From contig CM046297.1 of assembly GCA_025267735.1 (NCBI GenBank), forward strand, positions 11,840,515-11,904,514: a stretch of 64,000 nt of DNA. The letters are read 5' to 3'. Each line of letters starts with the position of its first letter. The stretch's first letter is position 1. The notes below the pieces were generated by a model. It was not told the origin of the DNA and did no database searches. It saw nothing but the letters and a program-made list of their open reading frames with translations. Below, piece after piece: positions 14,201 through 27,289 of this stretch. The stretch comes from Mactra quadrangularis. Taxonomy: Eukaryota; Mollusca; Bivalvia; Venerida; Mactridae. Made by a program: the position numbers and the translations under genes.

Positions 14201-15306
14201 CGAACCGATTGTAGTGAATACTGTCTTGGTATAGAGAATCTTATCTCCCTTACAGAAATGTCCAATATTCCTTTTGCTTCTTTTATAAAAATTGACAAAT
14301 TCAATTTTATTCATGGTCGGAAATCATGTTAGAATACAATGAAATTATAAAATGATCGACTGTACTTTTGATGTAAATTCTTCCATTTTTTGCATTTTTA
14401 ACGACGTTTCTGTCATTATTTACGAGATAGAAAAAGAACAAAACAATTTTTGCTGAATCACTGAATGAGATTGTGATTGGCATACAGATGTTGGAAAATT
14501 ATTTGTGATAACAAATAAAGCACCAACACGTTTACATAAAATTCTGCGATCATAGTTAAAATACATTTAAGTGCAGGCATTTTACATGGAAAAGATCGTC
14601 CACTTTTGCCATGAATATAACTAACGCTTGAAGGCACATTTTTTTAGTGAATGGACTAATTAAACAGAACAGAACATAATATACACTTTATTTAACCCAG
14701 GTTATGCACAGCATGGTATTATATAAATATAGCCAGTGAAAGCTGCTCTGAAATAAGCAGTGAAATATTTTTTTTCATGTGTTAACTGGTTACAATACAC
14801 AGGTTAGTCACGAATCAGATTTGGATTCTTGTTCGTTGTATGATGAGGCTTTATCTTAAGCCTAAACGTAACACATCCTCATTTCCAGCTGCTTAATGTA
14901 GATTTAAATATTAAGTTCACTGTTATTTCGTTATGTATAGTCAAATTTACAGTTAAATCACTAAAATGGTGATTTTTTAACCATGCTTTTGAAACGGACA
15001 ACATAAACATAAATGTCATGTAATTGAATTGCACTTTTGCTGCTTAGATAATGATCCACACATTTCTGAACTTGTTGATTACTGTACAAGCGCTATCTTA
15101 CAATACATAAGCAAATCAATAAGGTCATAAATAGTACAGTATACAGAGCATTAAAATGTATTAATCGAATATAACAAGTTAATTAGGACAAGTCAAAAGT
15201 GAAGATGAAAGGTGTTTTATTTTATATCATCCAGTGAAATGTTCTGGTATTCGACTACTGTGTACACTTACTATGAACGTTGCAAATAATATTAATCAAT
15301 ACCTAC
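14201..15306. other. Non-coding stretch downstream of exon copy 2
   Basis: AT-rich with only short random frames. It would be first-intron sequence if 15307-15507 is spliced leftwards. No acceptor or exon could be singled out. Confidence 0.4.
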
Positions 15307-15507
15307 CTCAAGATCTACAATTTCTTTAGTGTATTTATTTCGTATAATAACAAGTTGCGGTTCTCTTATTTTTCTAAGTTGTATTCCAACTATAGGTGTA
15401 TTTTTGGCACAAGTTTGTCCAAACTTTTTTAACGCGTCGGTATCGAGTCCTATTCCTTTGTATCCAATATCTAATGAAGTTTTTGCCTGATTATGAAACT
15501 GGTGCAT
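15307..15507 (-). CDS. Partial gene: paralogous first coding exon, copy 2 (67 codons)
   Basis: The closest paralogue of copy 1: same length, same start (MHQFHNQAKTSLDIGYKG) and same phase-0 donor position, here GAG|GTAGGT. Amino-acid differences from copy 1 are few: I to L, A to D, R to Q, T to I and I to V. The last block, NKYTKEIVDLE, is unchanged. Sequence immediately upstream of the ATG is unrelated to copy 1, whereas a block about 0.7-0.9 kb upstream is shared again. The function is unknown. It may be the first exon of a tandem duplicate gene or an alternative first exon. Confidence 0.72.
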
Positions 15508-17420
15508 TATGGAGTTGATTTATTATAAACACTATGTTAAATATTTTGCCATAATACACAATTGTATTCACTAGATTTAAACAAATAACAAACACAGGCT
15601 ATTTCAAACCTTTACAAACATAAACTCATCAATTCTTAAAATATTATATATAAATCAATGTAAAGCAACACATCCACATTTTTATTTTCAAAGTCTTCAA
15701 TTTTACCACAATTTCGATTTTATAATAAACATTTAAAGAAAATTAATTAAATAAGATGTCATATATATATTAAAACACATCATTGTTGATGGTAAATTCA
15801 GAATGTTCAGAAATGGTTATTCGTTTCGAGTAATTGTACAATAACACCTTTTATGATAAAACAAACTTCATTTCATGTCACAACATTGATTTAAATAAAC
15901 ACTTATTGAGTCATTTCTAATTCAATTCCAAAATCAGATAACACGATGTAAAGGTTATTTTAAAAACAAACAAACAGGATTATCTTCTAATGCAAAATCA
16001 TTATCCACTTGTTATCTAAATATGTTTCAGTAATAAAGTCAATTATCCTAAAGTGATCTTTACTGTCAGTATCAGATACAACACTTTATAATTCCATTAT
16101 ATTTCTGACATCGCTATTTTATACTCCATGTTTAAAAGACGACGCTCATTTATCAGCACAGCATTAACAAAGCAATATGCGGTCATTAACTGAACTAGTT
16201 TGATTTTGCTCTACAATACTGTGTCGATATATACATATTGGCTTTATTATTCACAGCCAATAATGTGTTTGTCGAGTCAGTTTATCATTGATGTGAACAT
16301 ATTTAACAACTGGGGCAAATGGTTTCAACAAGTCTGTCTACCGCTATTTCGGAGACAATTTTCGGCATTAGTGTACATTCCGATTAAGTAAGGCAGCGGT
16401 GGATAATACTATTAAATAAAAATAAGCTAACTCTTTGAAAGGCAAGTATGAAACGCTCTAAAACTAAACTATGGCATTTCAATTGATCAAATATTCTTTG
16501 GCATTATTTGTTCAGTTCAGTGATAAATGAAATTATTATTTAATCATAGAAATAAATAATACGGTAATTGTTAGAATAATATGACAATTTCACTACAAGA
16601 TAAGACCATTGACAATGAAATTGAAATATCTACTGGTCAAAATTTAGCTGATTTTTAATGTTGAAAAGAAGCTAAACCTTGAGTATGACTTAAATTATCG
16701 CATTGTTTTTGTTCTAAAATATAAATATAATGTCTTCTTAAACTTATCTTCAATTATAACAAAATATCTTCTTTAGAATAGTTTTTTATCCATATTGTAT
16801 TTAGTGAATGGTTGAAAACACTTTATGAATAGTTAATAAACTGATAATGTTTTGATTTGTTCGCAGTCTTGTCATTTCTGTGTATCAACGTGCTATGCTG
16901 TAAAAGTGTGTGCAACTTTTAGCATAGTGCATGCATACTCGTCTGCATTGTTCAGCTGTTATGCTTTTAACGCAGTGCAACATTTTCCTGATTTTTTTAC
17001 ATAATTCATGCACATATGAATTGTTTAAATGTTTATCAGCAACCGTGTTTGGTATTTTTGTAGAATCGATACATTCTTATTAGTTTTAAGGAAGTAGATA
17101 AGATTCGGCTTGCTCACAGTCGACCAATACCAATTGCTATCAATTATTATAACATATTCATGCATAAACATTGGACATGGTATACCAATAATTTTATACA
17201 AAGGACAAGAGATTGTATTAATGTATTTTACTGCAATCACAGAGTACATAGGAAATCTAATTTTGAAACACAATAGAACATGTCAATAATCATTATAAGA
17301 ATGACACTAAACCAATATGTACCGGTCAACAAATATGTAAATATCTGAAGAATAAGACGATAAAGTACTAAAGAACGCCATAACCTTTCGCTGAGATGTC
17401 CGGGACATGCTATTTTATGC
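15508..17420. repeat. Upstream flank of exon copy 2; right half of the 11-14 kb duplication
   Basis: Holds the partners of the segments near 12.0-12.2 kb and 14.1 kb. Similarity is patchy and interrupted by indels, so the duplication is old. A cysteine-containing open frame just beyond it (17446-17697) has no paralogue and was rejected as a gene. Confidence 0.55.
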
Positions 17421-18235
17421 ACTTGTCATTGATAGATAATGACAAATGATTGCAATATTATTCATGACAAGAGACTATTATTATACGGAAGTCAAAACAA
17501 GAGACGTATGGCAATTAAAATGTACTTCTGAAGCATTTTCTTTATTTCTGCCAAGACGTGATAGCAAATTTTGTTGTGACCAAGAAATGCTCGACCAGTC
17601 ACAATGTCTTTGTAGTGACACTAATTGCTACCTGACATTGGTACCAATTGTGCCTTATTTGAAAGGTCTTGGGACTGGCTTTAATGACATAATATGACAA
17701 TAATCTATCCTTTGACACATTACTTGGACTTTTATCCGAAACATGTATTTGTGTAACTCAATGACGTTCAGATGTCTTAATATATGTTTGACTTATAGAT
17801 CATGCATATCGATAAAAACACCGCCTAAACGTCAATTACTTTAGTTACTATTATTATTAACTTAATGTCTAAGGACAATAGCCAATATGCATAAGATGTA
17901 ACATTCAACTCAGAACAATTTACATAGGACGTTTCCTCGGTTCTTATGCCAGTCACTGATATAGAAAAAAAATCCACATATATTTCACAAAGTGCGTTCC
18001 TTTCACCAGAACAATCCAAATACAAACATTTATTCAGTGTTTATACAGTCGTGTGTGACTAATATCTCGCTTTTTTATAAATATAAAACTAGAGTTTATA
18101 AAGTTTAAACCTTTTGAGCAATGTCTGAGTAAAACTTTTAATAATTATTCTTAAGTCAAATATACATTCAAAGATACTGAAACAACTTTCCTGATTACAA
18201 CGACGTTAATATAACGTTACGCTGACGTTGTGATT

Positions 18236-19100
18236 AAGGGTTCATCAATTGTTGAAATTGAAAATAACAATAAAGCGGGTGGGGTATGTAAACAAAGCAA
18301 AATAATCCAAAAGTTCCTATTATTATATATGTATTTGAATAGAGATGCATCAAATATATTGAAATAAATATGAAAAAATATAAAACACTCACCAAAATAG
18401 GCATTTAGAATGAAATGAAAACAATTTCCTACCCTTGAAATAGCCTTTTTGTTGTGAGCCCAAACACATGTTCAAACTACTTTTTTCATAAATCCAAATG
18501 TGGAAAAATGATGTTTATATAATACTTAACAATGTCTTGTGCCAAGTTCTATAAAAAATATTTCCAAAAAGTCATTTTCACATTTATCTCAACCCTGTCA
18601 TTACATGTTTCCACTTCCTGTTTTTGTCACAGGGGCCCGATGAAATTTTCCTTCTTATTGTATCTTCATTATAAAGAATTTGAAGGAAAAAATCATCATG
18701 CCCCTGTGCGCAAACTGAGCATGTAAACATGTGTTGACAGTGTTGTGATAAAATAAGAAAATGACTTTTTGGAAAGATTTTTTGTGGGACTCTACACAAG
18801 ACATTGTTGACTGTTATATAAACATCCTATATCAACATTTGGATTTATGAAAAAAGTAGTTTGAATATGTGTTTAGGCTCACAACAAAAAGGCTATTTCA
18901 AGGTCAGGAAAATCTTTTTATTTCATTCTAAGTGCATATTTTGGTGAGTGTTTTATATTTTTTCATATTAATTTCAATACATTTGATGCATTTCTTACCA
19001 AATACATGTATCATAATAGGAACTTTTGGATTATTTTGCTTTGTTTACATACCCCACCCACTTTATTGTTATTTTCAATTTCAACAATTGATGGAACCTT
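18236..19100. repeat. 865-bp near-perfect palindrome (fold-back element)
   Basis: Two arms of about 420 bp are reverse complements, with the centre near 18668 and a loop of under 30 bases. Arm landmarks are AAGGGTTCATCAATTG at the left end against CAATTGATGGAACCTT at the right end, and the shared blocks GGCTATTTCAAGG, TTTATGAAAAAAGTAG and CAGGGGC. The arms have diverged by scattered substitutions, so this is not an assembly artefact of identical copies. The open frames in the middle on both strands are the two faces of the same palindrome, not genes. Confidence 0.92.
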
Positions 19101-19591
19101 AAAGCATTTGTTGTAAAAATAAGTAGAAGCGGATTTTGATTGGTTATGTTAAATTAATTTTGAACAGGTCAGATGCTTAGTGTCACAAGAAATTAATTAA
19201 GAGACTCATTCCCGCTTAGAATGTACATTTGATGTCTCCAACATTTATCATGTTTCCAGGAATTTAACGTACATAATTTATGTAAATGAAATGCATATTT
19301 ACAAGTGATAGTGCTATAGTAAAAGTATAAACGACATATTTCGTGAAGAAAATTTCAATTTTTTCAAAATATTGTCTCTTAATTAAGCTAGGGTGTAGAA
19401 AATCCCTATGTCTCCAATGACAAATTCTTACAGTTAGCTTCAAATTGTTAAAAAATTCAGACAGATTTCCAATTAAATATATCTTTAATATGTCAATTAT
19501 TACTAAATCCTCATGAAAAACACATATTATAATGTAAATTCAAAAATAATTTTCCACACCTCATACAACAAACGTTGTCTCCAAACTCCGA

Positions 19592-20706
19592 TAACGTACG
19601 GGACATTTATTTAAAGGCTTCATTAATCTCACAGCTTTGCACTCTTTACAAACTATTTTTGTGTAAGTAAAGTCCATAAAGTTATATCCTAATGATAAGA
19701 TATTCATTTTAGCTGACATTTTATTGGTATCGGTATTTTATGAGATCATTTATTAAAAAATGAATCGTAATTTTCACCACGTAACGAACGGGACAATTAG
19801 TAAAATCAAATTATCTAACAAACCTTTTCAAATAGATATATAAATTCTTCATTGAACTGATCTTCAATGATTAAATAAAAAGTTTATAAAGTGTTTTTAT
19901 AATTCATTTAAAGTCAATATTTGTGACACACAAAAAACCAGTAAAAACAAAATGAAAAATAACGTACGAGTCCGTAACGTACGGGACAAAATGTGATACA
20001 ATAATTGATAATCGTCTGAATATTTATGATAAATTGCTTTTGTAAGGTTCCTTAACATGCATTTAATCTTCACAGACGAAAATATTATGTGAACGGCAAT
20101 TATAATTAAATTGATGATGTTCAAAAGTAACTAACAAGAGTGACGGGAAAGTAAGTTATAGTACTTATTGTTTGCAATAAATGATGAATAGTTCGCATTG
20201 TTCTTAATTGAATACCATCTAGCTTTGAAATGATAAATTAAAACAATGCCTCGTTTGATCAAATTATAACTTTAGAATCATTTTAGCACACACTGCAATA
20301 ATTTGATCAGGTTCATACATTATCTTACTTATTTAATAACGTACGGGACACTGTAGAATTGTCTAAACATGCATTTGCCGGATGATTTGATGGTTGTAAA
20401 TCACATGTTACCCCACTACTTAATAGCTTTTATTAGTTTATGCATTAGTTTGCTATGTTTCTTTGTTAAACTTGTCACAAAATTGTTGAATGTTGTTCTC
20501 TTGGAAAAATGAAAATGGTTCGCGTAATTATTGTAATTGAGAGATATTATTGTAGTTTTGTATGTAAAACACAAGTACATTGAATTGTAAAACAAATTAC
20601 ACAACAATGTAAGTTGTATTCTTGCAGTTTAACTTAGTTACCAATAGCTTAGATGACCAAACTGAAGTATATAACGTACGAGCCAATTTTGCTAACGTAC
20701 GGGACA
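19592..20706 (+). repeat. Spaced motif array, TAACGTACGGGACA
   Basis: The 14-mer TAACGTACGGGACA occurs at 19592, 19975, 20337 and 20693, with a one-base variant (TAACGAACGGGACA) at 19782. Shorter half-copies, TAACGTACGAG, sit 15 and 21 bp before two of them (19960 and 20672). Distances between main copies are 190, 193, 362 and 356 bp, i.e. about one or two units of 180-190 bp. Sequence between copies is AT-rich and not obviously repeated. The core CGTACG is palindromic. A protein-binding site set is the simplest reading. Confidence 0.85.
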
Positions 20707-21351
20707 ACAATTATATTTTTTATTGGTTGCTTTGTGGTGGTTCACATGTACACACCGTTTTGTTATAACACTAAGACAATGGTATCTAACTATTTTAAAC
20801 AGTTTCATTCTATATTTAACTTGTTTGTATCGTTCTGGAACAGTTGATATGAATGACATTTTTAAAACAAATAAAACTAATGAAAATAGCGTATTCAATA
20901 TTTATGTTTTTCCGAAAGTATCTGGCTTACTCTTCACTCTTTTTTATTTATTCCGAAACATAATACCTTATAGAATGCAACCGTATTGAATTTCTCAACA
21001 GTTTGACCATAACTACCTTTAAATAAGTGAAATTTTGAGCACATGTTGGATTTCCATAAGCACATTTATTAATGCTAGGTGTGACCTTTCACCAGTCTAT
21101 ATCTAAAAAAGTATACTAGCCCAGCTGAAAAGATTTTTATACTGCGTACAGAACATGTCTACAATGCCTTTAATTGATTTAAAACTCATATTTGATGACA
21201 TGAAAAAAATGAAAAAAAATATGCCCATATGTCCACCTTAATTGGGATTGAGTCAAGAACTGGTAAGAAACTACAAAATTGAATTTACAAGAAAGTTACA
21301 TACATAACCCAAAATCACAACGTCAGCGCAACGTAATATTAACGTCGTTGT

Positions 21352-24300
21352 TTTGAAGGTAATTTTACTTTGAAAGCGATATTGTGAAAAACTGAGAACA
21401 TTCACTTTCCTTTTTTATTTCATTAAAACGACACAAAAAGTGTTTAGTTTTCAAAAATCGCGATAAGAATTTGACCACCGTTCTGCTTTAATTTGAAAAT
21501 AAACGCTATAACTCGGCAATTGGTGAAACCTTTTAGACGTGAAAACCCTAAATTTAGTGATGAAATGTACAATCTTTACGACTGACGTGATATTTAGATA
21601 ATCGGAACAAAATATTTGTTTGCAACAACATTTCAGAAACATTTTGGTATAATTATCTTTGTCCTCGGACATACAATACTTTAAATATATGGGTTTATCG
21701 ACTTGCATGCCTGTTTTTAGCGCGAACCATTGTGACGTCCGTGACGTCGTGAAAAAACGTCGCTAAGGTTACCAGAAAAACAAACAAGAAGCATGAAGGT
21801 ATCTGCCTGCCAACTTTTATCATAATCGGTGAACATAATATTTTTTTCGTTTTCTCCTCCGAGTAAGGTACCGACCCACCTTAAAAATGTACATTTATGC
21901 AAAATTTAGTCCCTGGGTAACATTTCAAATATCCGACCATTTTTACAAATGAAATACAAATATATACACTGTTATTGAATAGATAAGTACTTATTTTATA
22001 ATAACATCGGTGACCTTTACGTCTGATGCCAAACTGTTTTCTTGTTTCATTATTTGTAAAAACAAATCTTCAGACACCATAAATCATTGGCAAATTACCT
22101 CTCAGAAAAGGAATAAAGACATTTCCCCTCGGAGTAGATGTTATCATACTGTCATTAAAGTATATTACAGACACCCTCACACTCAGTACATGTCTGAACT
22201 CTCAATGCTTTTATCGTCATTGTAATGTCTCTCCGTCACCATCGTACCCCACCTACGTGACACAGACATTTAGGTTATGGCATTATTTTTTGTTCGTTTG
22301 TATTATGAGGCAATATGTATTATTTTTATCTAACATTGGTTTGCACATATGGCAATCTAAGATAAACAAAAAAATAGGGCCAGCAAAGGGAACAAAGAAT
22401 AACATTGTTAATACACCTCTATATTTTAATCTTTTGACAAGGTTTTATGATTCCCATGTATTTTGTTAATTATTCTTTTGTTTCATAAGTATAATCTATC
22501 ATTACATTCGGTTTAAAACTTTCATTCATATTGTTGATGTGTATTAGTTATGTTATTGAATTCGTGATGTTTTTGTTTTTAATTTTACTCGTAAGTTCAA
22601 TATATACTATTACTGACATGAATAAGACCATTTTATCTTACTATAAGCATTGTAGCACGTAAGTTTGTCCAATTTGACTGGTAAGGTTTGTCTCAACTGT
22701 AACATAAGTGCTCCTCAATCTATCATTTCGTATAGAACTTGTGCATTTTAAAATTTCTTCAATAAAAAACGTAATGTATTTCATAAAATTGTTTAAAATT
22801 AATAATGTAACCACTTGAGGATATACAAACGTACAGTTTTATCATTGGATGGTTTATCTTTCCATCACAAATGAAAAACATTTTTCTAGCAATAAATATT
22901 TTAACTTAACACAGTTTTATTTTCTATAGTTCAAACCAATAGTTGCCTAGCATGAAATATAGCATGGCCAATTGGGAGCAACTTTAATAACCATTATATC
23001 TAATTCACATTGTCATGTACATAGAATATTTTAGCTTATTGTATTTAAATTTGGTTGTTTAACATTTTGTATTAAGACAAATTGGTTGTTGGATTATGTA
23101 TCACGACATAATAAGTATTCATGAGGTTATTCGATCTCAGACACGTTAAAGAAAGAGTTATTATTATCAAGACTGATGACTATATTTGACTACATAATAT
23201 AAAATGACGTATAATCTGCATAAATTGTCAGAATCTTGATAAGGACACGAGAAGTTATATAGCTAAAATTGAAATAAACGATTGTAGGCTCTTGAAGCTT
23301 AACAAAAATGTAATCGCAGGGAAATTGTACCAAATTATTCATATTCTGCAAATAATTCAATGTAACATGGTTAAAATTCTGATTATTTCAAGGCACAAAA
23401 CTAGATAGAGGGTACCTGCTGTGCATTGTAATTTTAATTGTATCGCATATATCATAATGGAACCAGGTATTGCATCAAACTGAACGTATGGATTTTTAAC
23501 AAACGTGTGCAAAACTGGTATTAGGTACACATTCAGAAACATTTTTTTCATCTATAGAATGTTTTTGTTATTTACATATTGCATATTTATCACGTCTGAA
23601 CAAGGACATCAGATGTCAATATGGTGTCATATTTGTCTCGACATTAAGCCTATCAGATTACATTCCAGCTGTTGCGTACTTATAACCTTCGATATGTAAA
23701 CATTCTTTGCAGGCAACACTACGGTCTACATTATTTTAGTAACATCTGCAAGCATTAATTATAAATCGTACAAAAGAATGTTTGCAGGTTAATTAATGAA
23801 TATCATTCTTATACTTGAAATATTGAAAAATAATATGAAAATGCGTTGTAAGCACGTTGTACAGCATTTTGCATGCGATTTTATGGTTTGGAAATAAAAT
23901 ATTCAAATTAATGAAAATAATTGATGAAAAAATATTGTACACAATTTGTATAGCTTTTCTAGAAAATAACGTATACAAATTGTGTTCACCTAAAAAGAAG
24001 CCTCTCTTAATCAGTAATTTTCTTAATTTTGTATTAGGACATAATACACTATGGTATGCTATTTAAGTATACTTTAACAAGGAAACACATGTATATTATT
24101 TGCCTAATTTGCTTTCAATTTACAATTTTTTATAGCGATGAATTTTGTAAATTAAGCTACCTCGTTTTGTCAATGTTGGTTGTTATTGATTACATATAAC
24201 AAAGAATCACGCACTTAATAGCCTTAACGATATTCATCTCTTTATGTGAACGCAGTCTCTAAACATTACTGCTGTGACATCTGTGCATATTAATCGAAAG

Positions 24301-25319
24301 AGAAACATATAAATGTTATCCTGACAAAATCACTGCATTTCTTGACAACTATTTCATAACTTTGTCACATACAGTCCAATGATCAAACTTGATACGTAAG
24401 AATTAATTTCAAAATGTATAATAACGCTTTTGCAATTTCGTGCATTGATGTGAAATACAAAAACACCTTACTGAACAGCCTTTATGTTTCCTTTTTTACG
24501 TTGGCATTTCGTTTTGTCAGACATTCTTAGAATCAGCAATCTGCTGAGTTCATAGAAACCTATTTTTATACAACTCTTGTAACATCCGTCTCGACGCATT
24601 AGTTCAGCAAATTACCGTTTCGCTTTTGGTAGTATCGTTTTAAATTGAACTTTCAATTTGTCATTTTTCATTGTCTTCTCTCTTCGCAGCCCTTGTCTCT
24701 AACTATAGTTCTAGTGAGATATTTGTAAATAGGATAAGTCTACCAAGCTAAAATTGTATACACATATTCTGTTAAAACCGATTGTAAGAACGTTATTAAA
24801 GTCACCACTACCTAAGTCAATGAAACTCGTCAATATGTTAAAATTATGTATTGTTTCTTTTCTGACTGCCTTAGAGACATCTAATTGATACTTTCTTCTA
24901 CGATAATGATGTGTTTTAAAGATACAGAAAGGATGTTAAGACGCCGTGACCTTTCACAACGCTTTAATAAAGCTATATCTATATAACTTTCCTTGGGAAT
25001 GGCAAGTACTGTACCTTCGCTGTTCTTTAAACAATGCATATATATTTCGTTAGTTATATCTCTCCTCTCTACATCGCATACAATAATATATAACATTTTA
25101 TATCTGTAAGGAAACACATTACAGTTTTAAGTTTCTCTTCTGTAACTAAATGTTCAATTATTTCACCACTTCCATTAAAAAAGTCAGCCGTCTGAGACGT
25201 ACTTTTACATAATTAAAAAAACGAGACATTTTTATTATAATAAAAAAACCGACAAACGTAAAAATAAATTATATTAACGCAGTAATATAAGACCCATACC
25301 ATATGCTATGTCCTAGAGT
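21352..25319. other. Stretch without a recognisable gene
   Basis: Only short random frames. Around 21720-21770 there is a small CpG-bearing patch (GTGACGTCCGTGACGTCGTG), and at 21876-21886 an end-like ACCCACCTTAA that resembles the right end of the 45-47 kb element. No matching left end was found. The remainder is AT-rich. Confidence 0.4.
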
Positions 25320-26640
25320 TACACAAACTGACATTGACAGTAATTTCATCTATTTTTGCTTCAGAAAAATGTGTGTCAGTACTCTCTTACACTTAAATAA
25401 CAATTAAGGAATTAGGTTTAAAGAAAGTGGGACACAATCTCTAAACAATTAGTTTAACATTAATTTGTCCCGATAGTGATATAAAGCACAATTACATGAA
25501 TTGATAGATTATATATTTTTAATGTAAGAAACATTGCTTTTAGAAACTCGGTAAACTATATGTTCAGAGTTCTTGATTAGGCAACATCATTTGCAACCTA
25601 TATTATCAATTTTATGTGGAGGTATAAACAAACTGACACCAGGTATTAACGATTAAAATACATGCAACCCTAATTATTTGAATTATCCTATTATCAAGTA
25701 CATTGTAGAAAATTGTATGTAACCATATACGTTTGGCATGTATTGAAACTATAAATTTATACAACAAGCGTATAGAGTTGGAAATATATTATGCATATTC
25801 GAGCTCTCTTCATCTGGAAGCCAACTTAAACTAAAACTAACAAGCAGTTATATCGTAATTCTTACTTTTCTCATATAATATGCTACCCTGAATAAACATT
25901 ATAAATTGAAATTCAAGTATCTATTTTCAAGAAGAGACAATAAAAATAACTTGAATTTGAAGTGAAATAACTCCAATTAACTACAAATAAAATGCAGCAG
26001 ATATATCTTCAAACTCAACGTAGTAGGAATTATTTACCATCATGAAAATACTACTAAGCTAGTCAGCTTTAATGAACATAAAGCCTAGTATATATGTACT
26101 ATACAAAAGATGTATGAATGTTTCGACGAAAAATGTGTTGTTATTGCTAACATTATTCTTAAAGGATTGATTTTATTACCATTGAAACCTCCCTAAAGTG
26201 CAATAATGAGTGTAATAAATGCTCTTACATATCCCAATTGGGCATTGTATCACTGGAGTTGTCATATTATTTCATAATTTACGATAAACTGCTACGTTCT
26301 CTCAAGAAATATACGATGGAAACATAATATATTTTACTTGTACCACACTAATGTAAGATGGTGCCATTTGATAATTGTTATTATAATCCTGTTACAAAAA
26401 GCCTTAGCGTAACAATATATTTATTTCAATCGGAGAACAATCGTTCGTTTACTAAACCACTAACTAAATCAATAGGAAGTTCTACCATGTCATTAGGTCA
26501 CTGTTATATAGTGATTATTGTGTCGAAGAAACATTTATCTACTACTTTCTGATGTTGTTAACGATACAGACAGGACACGTAAAGGACCATCAATTGGTCA
26601 CATTGTCTGAAAGTTAGCAATCACGTAAATATAACTTCCT
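25320..26640. repeat. Diverged duplicated segment, copy a
   Basis: Blocks in order match 27290-28800. Examples are CACTTAAATAACAATTAAG (25390 region against 27337 region), a TTTCATAATTTACGATAAA-like block (26270 against 28040) and a block near 26485-26630 against 28590-28790. A third, weaker copy of the last block lies at 33490-33560. No coding sequence is supported. Confidence 0.6.
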
Positions 26641-26865
26641 CTGTAATCCAATAAAACTCCATTGTTTTGTCGGTAGTATTGTATTGTGAATGAAAAATAT
26701 CAACAAATGCAATGCAACATTCTTGCTTATCTGAAACTGCCCGAGCAGATAATGAACGATTCCAAGAATGGATCTAATTACGTTCACTTTGTATTATGTG
26801 TTTTAATTAATCCGTCGTATTTTGCATACAATAAACATTATATTTATTATGACTTATTAGTATAT

Positions 26866-26953
26866 GTAGGGCAGTTGTCAGTCACTGACGTAAGTAAGTG
26901 CTTAAGATTTAACCAGGAACAGTGAGTAGATCCAACAATAACAAACAAACAGA
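26866..26953 (+). mobile_element. SINE family C fragment (internally deleted 3' part)
   Basis: Matches the 3' half of the copy at 63408-63663: GTAGGGC, GTTGTCAGTCACTGACG, then a jump to CCAACAATAACAAACAAACA. The tRNA-like head is missing. It interrupts the duplicated segment around it. Confidence 0.7.
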
Positions 26954-27289
26954 TTAGTACTTCTAATTTTATAATAAGTTATTGCTTGTAAATACACACA
27001 AACTGAAGTGCAACAATAAAGCTTTTCTTAAATCTTTGAGAGTTCTCAAAACTGATTGTTGGTTGCACAAATCGCTGCCTTGTTCTTTTAATGTTTATCT
27101 CTATTTTTTATTTGTTATGGAACTAAGTACAATAAGAAGTTTCTCTTTATTCATAATTACTTAATTATATGACCATTTATATTAAACAAACTTACACTGA
27201 CATGATAATGATATAATTCAAAAGTAGTTAGAATACAATAAAATAAATTCCCATTTCTCAAAAGATGTATTTTACAACTAAAGCAAACT

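Larger units (their letters stand above)
18197..21351. mobile_element. 3.15-kb element with 39-bp terminal inverted repeats, no transposase seen
   Basis: The left end (18197-18235) and the reverse complement of the right end (21313-21351) match at 37 of 39 positions, both starting ACAACGACGTTAATAT and ending GACGTTGTGATT. The interior has no long open frame, so it would be a non-autonomous DNA element. Directly inside the left end lies an 865-bp palindrome (18236-19100), and the right-central part carries the spaced motif described separately. No convincing target-site duplication was found outside the ends, so the superfamily is open. Alternatively, two shorter elements may be nested here. 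Confidence 0.65.

Noticed and set aside
17446..17697. Cysteine-containing 83-codon frame resembling a small secreted peptide
   Set aside because: No signal peptide, no paralogue in the related 14-kb segment, irregular cysteine spacing.
21720..21886. Possible further copy of the 45-47 kb fold-back element
   Set aside because: Only an end-like ACCCACCTTAA and similar CpG-bearing words; no left arm found.
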